A stretch of DNA of 64,000 nt from JAOUGY01 sp963792365 (GTDB taxonomy: Bacteria > Actinomycetota > Acidimicrobiia > Spongiisociales > ZC4RG35). The stretch lies in NCBI GenBank assembly GCA_963792365.1, contig CAWBVW010000001.1, positions 1,116,001-1,180,000 of the forward strand, in the 5' to 3' direction. The notes beneath the pieces are model-generated. The model saw nothing but the letters and a program-made list of their open reading frames with translations. It did no database searches and had not been told where the DNA came from. The translations under genes were made by a program, and so were the position numbers. Below, piece after piece: positions 60,964 to 64,000 of the stretch (within the stretch, counting starts at the first letter, position 1; each line of letters starts with the position of its first letter).

Positions 60964-61881
60964 ATGGTGCTCATCGGCCTCGTGGCCAACCCGGCCTCAT
61001 CGAAGGACATACGGCGCCTCACCGGCCTCGCACGTGTGATCGACATCGAGGAGAAGGCCAACCTCGTCGCCCGACTCCTGGTCGGAATCGGTTCGGTCGC
61101 CGGTGTCGAGGTCATGGCGCTCGATGATTCCGCGGGGCTCGTGAGGCGCGCCATCCGGCTGGCAGGGGCGGCGGGTGCCGCTGTCGACTTCCTCGACCTG
61201 GAGGCCGAAGGCGCCGAAGCCGACACCCGGCGCGCGGCCGCGCGCCTAGCCGACTGCGCCGCCGCCATCGTGACCGTGGGCGGAGACGGAACGGTGAGGG
61301 CGGCGGCCGAAGGTTGGCCGGAGGCTCCACTCGTGCCCTTGGCCGCAGGCACGAACAACGCCTTCGCACTCACCGACGAACCCACGGTGGTGGGCCTGGC
61401 TACGGCGCTTGCCGTGACGACGAGACCGCAGGCGTTCACAGCGACCACCGCAGTCGAGATCGACACCACCGCGGGAACCGCGATCGCTGTGATCGATGCG
61501 GTCACGGTTCGCAACCGGTGGGTTGGCTCGGGGGCGATCTGGGAGCCGGCATCGCTCGTCGAAGGGCTCGTCACGTCGTCGCGACGAACAGCGGTGGGGA
61601 TTGCCTCGGTGAGCGCTGCCCTCGGACCGCTGGCCTCAGGACATGCCCGCCGCATCCGATTCGGTGGCCCACGAACGGTGCGGGCCGTCTTCGGTCCGGG
61701 GGCGGTGCTCGATGTGCCGGTGGCCGATCATCACGACCTCCCGTTGGGCACCCAGATCAAGCTCGACGCCTCGGCCGGACTCGTCGCACTCGACGGTGAA
61801 CGACGCCTCCCGGCAGCCGATGCCTCTGCCCGGATCGTGCCCGGGCCGAAGGTGATCGACCTCGCATCAGCATTTTCCTGA
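60964..61881 (+). CDS. acoX: AcoX-like ATP-NAD kinase-family protein
   Basis: 305 aa. The NAD kinase/diacylglycerol kinase-type motif GGDGT is at residues 106-110, followed by VPLAAGTNNAFAL, the second conserved loop. Proteins of this kind, AcoX, are encoded ahead of acetoin dehydrogenase E1 genes, exactly as here (acoA and acoB follow). The biochemical role of AcoX is not settled. Leaderless start. Although acoX is on the same strand as acoA, a 97-bp gap with its own TAGGTT box separates them. Confidence 0.85.
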   Translation: MVLIGLVANPASSKDIRRLTGLARVIDIEEKANLVARLLVGIGSVAGVEVMALDDSAGLVRRAIRLAGAAGAAVDFLDLEAEGAEADTRRAAARLADCAAAIVTVGGDGTVRAAAEGWPEAPLVPLAAGTNNAFALTDEPTVVGLATALAVTTRPQAFTATTAVEIDTTAGTAIAVIDAVTVRNRWVGSGAIWEPASLVEGLVTSSRRTAVGIASVSAALGPLASGHARRIRFGGPRTVRAVFGPGAVLDVPVADHHDLPLGTQIKLDASAGLVALDGERRLPAADASARIVPGPKVIDLASAFS

Positions 61882-61911
61882 TTCTGGACGCACTTCGCCG
61901 TGAGGCCTGCG

Positions 61912-61917
61912 TAGGTT
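61912..61917 (+). promoter_or_regulatory. Possible -10 box (TAGGTT) for acoA-acoB
   Basis: TAGGTT lies about 60 nt upstream of the acoA ATG, whose strong AAAGGAGGT ribosome site would then be in the transcript leader. Confidence 0.4.
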
Positions 61918-61978
61918 TGATCATGTTCACGGGAAGGCCGAGCCGACCCAGGTTCGCACCCAGAAAGGAGGTCGGCCC

Positions 61979-62983
61979 ATGGACATCCCTCGGGAGCATT
62001 TGGTCGACATGTACGAGACCATGGTCAAGATCCGCAGATTCGAGGAGCGGATCCGGGAGCTCTACTTCGCCGACAAGCTTCCCGCCTTCGACATCGCCGC
62101 CGGGTTGATTCCCGGGGAGATGCATCTCGCCGCCGGCCAGGAGCCGGTCGCCGTGGGAATGCGGCCCCACCTCAAGTCGGGCGACGCGATCACGGCCACC
62201 CATCGTCCGCACCACGTGGCCATCGCCCAAGGAGTCGATCTGAACAAGATGGCGGCCGAGATCTTCGGCCGTGAGACCGGGCTCGGCAAGGGAAAGGGCG
62301 GCCACATGCACCTGTTCTCGGTGGAGCCGAGCTTCGGCTGCTCCGGGATCATCGGAGAGGGCATGCCGGTGGCGGTGGGGGCAGCACTGGCGCTCAAGCA
62401 CCGCGGGACCGACAACGTGGCGCTGTCGTTCTTCGGAGAGGGTGCCGCCAACCAGGGGGCGTTCCACGAGTCGATCAACCTGGCGGCCCTGTGGACCCTC
62501 CCTGTCGTCTTCGTGTGCGAGGACAACGCCTACGCCATCTCGGTTCCGAAGTCCGCATCGACGGCGATCGCGGACAACAGCGACCGGGCCTCGGCCTACG
62601 GGATCCCCGGTGTGCTCGTCGCAGAGAACGATCCGGTGGCCGTGTACGAAGTCATGGGTGAGGCGATCGCCCGTGCCCGACGGGGCGACGGACCGAGCCT
62701 CGTGGAAGTGAAGACCGACCGGCTGTGGGGCCACTTCGAAGGAGACGCCGACGCCTATCGCTCCGACGACTTCAAGTCAGAGATGAACGAACGCGACCCG
62801 ATGACCACCTACGGCAAGCGGCTGATCGACGAGGGCGTCCTCAACGAGGCAGACATGGCGGACATCCAACAGCGGATGCACGCCGAGGTCGAAGACGCGA
62901 TCGCATTTGCGATGAACAGCCCGTATCCGGCTCCGGAAGCCGCCCTGCAGGACGTGTTTGCAGGAAGGACGGTGACGCTGTGA
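61979..62983 (+). CDS. acoA: Thiamine-diphosphate dehydrogenase E1 alpha subunit (acetoin/pyruvate type)
   Basis: 334 aa. The thiamine-diphosphate site reads GEGAANQGAFHESINLAALW and ends at EDN (residues 153-183); MVKIRRFEERIRELYFADKLPAF at the start and GKGKGGHMHLF are E1-alpha hallmarks. It decarboxylates acetoin or a 2-oxo acid with E1 beta. AAAGGAGGT lies 7 nt before the ATG. Acetoin- and pyruvate-type E1 cannot be separated by sequence alone; the AcoX neighbour favours acetoin-like use. Its stop overlaps the beta-subunit start. Confidence 0.92.
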   Translation: MDIPREHLVDMYETMVKIRRFEERIRELYFADKLPAFDIAAGLIPGEMHLAAGQEPVAVGMRPHLKSGDAITATHRPHHVAIAQGVDLNKMAAEIFGRETGLGKGKGGHMHLFSVEPSFGCSGIIGEGMPVAVGAALALKHRGTDNVALSFFGEGAANQGAFHESINLAALWTLPVVFVCEDNAYAISVPKSASTAIADNSDRASAYGIPGVLVAENDPVAVYEVMGEAIARARRGDGPSLVEVKTDRLWGHFEGDADAYRSDDFKSEMNERDPMTTYGKRLIDEGVLNEADMADIQQRMHAEVEDAIAFAMNSPYPAPEAALQDVFAGRTVTL

Positions 62984-64000
62984 CCACCACCACCGAACGC
63001 AAGCTCACCACCCAGAAGGCGATCGCAGAAGCCATCGCCCAGGAGATGGATCACGACCCGTCGGTCTTCGTGATGGGAGAGGACGTCGGCGTGTACGGCG
63101 GCATCTTCGGCGCAACCGAAGGGCTGTTGGATCGATTCGGTCCAGACCGGATCAAGGACACGCCCATCTCCGAGACGGCCTTCATCGGAGCTGCGATCGG
63201 CGCCGCCACGCATGGCATGCGGCCGATCGTGGAACTGATGTTCGTCGACTTCTTCGGGGTCTGCATGGATCAGATCTACAACAACATGGCCAAGATCCAC
63301 TACTTCAGCGGCGGCAACGTCAAAGTGCCGATGGTGCTGACCACTGCCGTGGGCGGAGGCTATTCCGACGCCGGGCAGCACTCCCAGACACTGTGGGGTA
63401 CGTTCGCCCACCTGCCAGGAATGAAGGTGGTCGCGCCGTCGAACCCGTACGACGCCAAAGGGCTGATGATCTCGGCGATCCGCGACGACAACCCGGTGGT
63501 CTACATGTTCCACAAGGGCGTGTTGGGCCTGGGTTGGATGACCAACAATCCCCGTGCCACGGGAGCGGTACCGGAGGCACCGTACGAGGTGCCGATCGGC
63601 AAGGCGGCCGTGGCCCGTGAAGGCTCCGATCTGACCATCGTGACCGTGGGGCTCTCGGTGCACAAGGCGCTCGATGCCGCAGAGCGGCTCGCCGGTGACG
63701 GCATCGACGCCGAAGTCATCGACTTGCGGTCGCTGGTACCGCTCGACCGCGAGGCGATCTGCGCCAGCGTCGAGAAGACCCATCGACTGTTGGTCGTGGA
63801 CGAGGACTACCAGAGCTTCGGCATGACCGGCGAAGTCATAACCACAGTGATCGAAGGCGCGTTCGACTACCTCGATGCGCCGCCGGTTCGCGTGGCAACA
63901 CCGGACATCCCCATTCCCTACAGCCATCCGCTCGAGGAGTGGGCGTTGCCGTCGGTGGATCGGATCGCTGAGGCGGCGTCGGCGATGCTCGTGGCAGGCT
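62980..64000 (+). CDS. acoB: Thiamine-diphosphate dehydrogenase E1 beta subunit (3' end outside window)
   Basis: Open to the window edge, 340 codons visible, from a GTG that overlaps the acoA stop (GTGA). TTQKAIAEAIAQEMDHDPSVFVMGEDVGVYGG, then HGMRPIVELMFVDFF and GQHSQTLWGTFAHLPGMKVVAPSNPYDAKGL, are typical of transketolase-type E1 beta subunits, and VVDEDYQSFGMTGEV lies in the C-terminal domain. It forms the heterotetramer with the alpha subunit. The E2 and E3 genes are expected beyond the edge. Confidence 0.92.
   Translation, partial: MTTTTERKLTTQKAIAEAIAQEMDHDPSVFVMGEDVGVYGGIFGATEGLLDRFGPDRIKDTPISETAFIGAAIGAATHGMRPIVELMFVDFFGVCMDQIYNNMAKIHYFSGGNVKVPMVLTTAVGGGYSDAGQHSQTLWGTFAHLPGMKVVAPSNPYDAKGLMISAIRDDNPVVYMFHKGVLGLGWMTNNPRATGAVPEAPYEVPIGKAAVAREGSDLTIVTVGLSVHKALDAAERLAGDGIDAEVIDLRSLVPLDREAICASVEKTHRLLVVDEDYQSFGMTGEVITTVIEGAFDYLDAPPVRVATPDIPIPYSHPLEEWALPSVDRIAEAASAMLVAG

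Overview
The window is high-GC DNA, densely coded on both strands, with many GTG and TTG starts, 4-nt stop/start overlaps and several TANNNT -10 boxes lying 6-8 nt before a start codon (leaderless transcripts). F420-type enzymes (an LLM-class oxidoreductase and two deazaflavin nitroreductase-family proteins), an FxsA protein, FadI/FadJ and many families typical of actinobacteria point to an actinomycete. A member of class Acidimicrobiia is my best guess, but this is inferred from gene content only. I saw no rRNA, tRNA, CRISPR array, transposase or prophage gene.

Layout. 1-5.8 kb: a DUF2126 protein (cut by the window edge), a circularly permuted ATP-grasp/alpha-E protein and a transglutaminase, an amidoligase-type peptide cluster. 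5.9-7.0 kb: a zinc metallopeptidase flanked by two copies of a dispersed palindrome (third copy at 28.0 kb). 7.0-11.3 kb: a membrane-anchored glycosidase-like protein diverging from an MBOAT acyltransferase and its SGNH partner, a surface-glycan acylation set. 11.4-14.9 kb: fadI-fadJ beta-oxidation operon. 15-27 kb: single genes (ABM-fold monooxygenase with a double operator upstream, cysteine synthase-like enzyme, HDOD protein with a degenerate receiver, beta-propeller lipoprotein, Mrr-like fragment, FxsA, F420 oxidoreductase, MBL hydrolase, flavin monooxygenase) and a cluster of hairpins at 24.75-24.92 kb. 27-34 kb: double-GNAT acetyltransferase, OsmC, a TetR-linked redox operon with a well-formed promoter/operator, and a three-gene ABC-2 exporter. 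34-38 kb: a DUF389 gene broken by three apparent -1 shifts, small membrane and RNA-binding proteins, a nitroreductase. 38-47 kb: SEC-C protein, OFA-type MFS carrier, lipoprotein, acyl-CoA ligase with a Rossmann-fold partner, then about 1.1 kb almost without genes.

47.9-55.0 kb holds the most coherent poorly understood system: five overlapping genes (SWIM zinc-finger, DUF5691, MoxR-type AAA+ ATPase, DUF5682, VWA protein), resembling the uncharacterised E. coli yehL/M/P/Q set. 55.9-57.9 kb holds a compact WXG100-like / WXG-toxin / putative immunity operon behind a consensus, leaderless promoter. 58-61 kb: a deazaflavin nitroreductase fused to a membrane domain, an ArsR-SRPBCC-VOC operon and a protein made of seven 17-residue YDRMG repeats. 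The window ends in acoX-acoA-acoB, the start of a 2-oxoacid/acetoin dehydrogenase operon.
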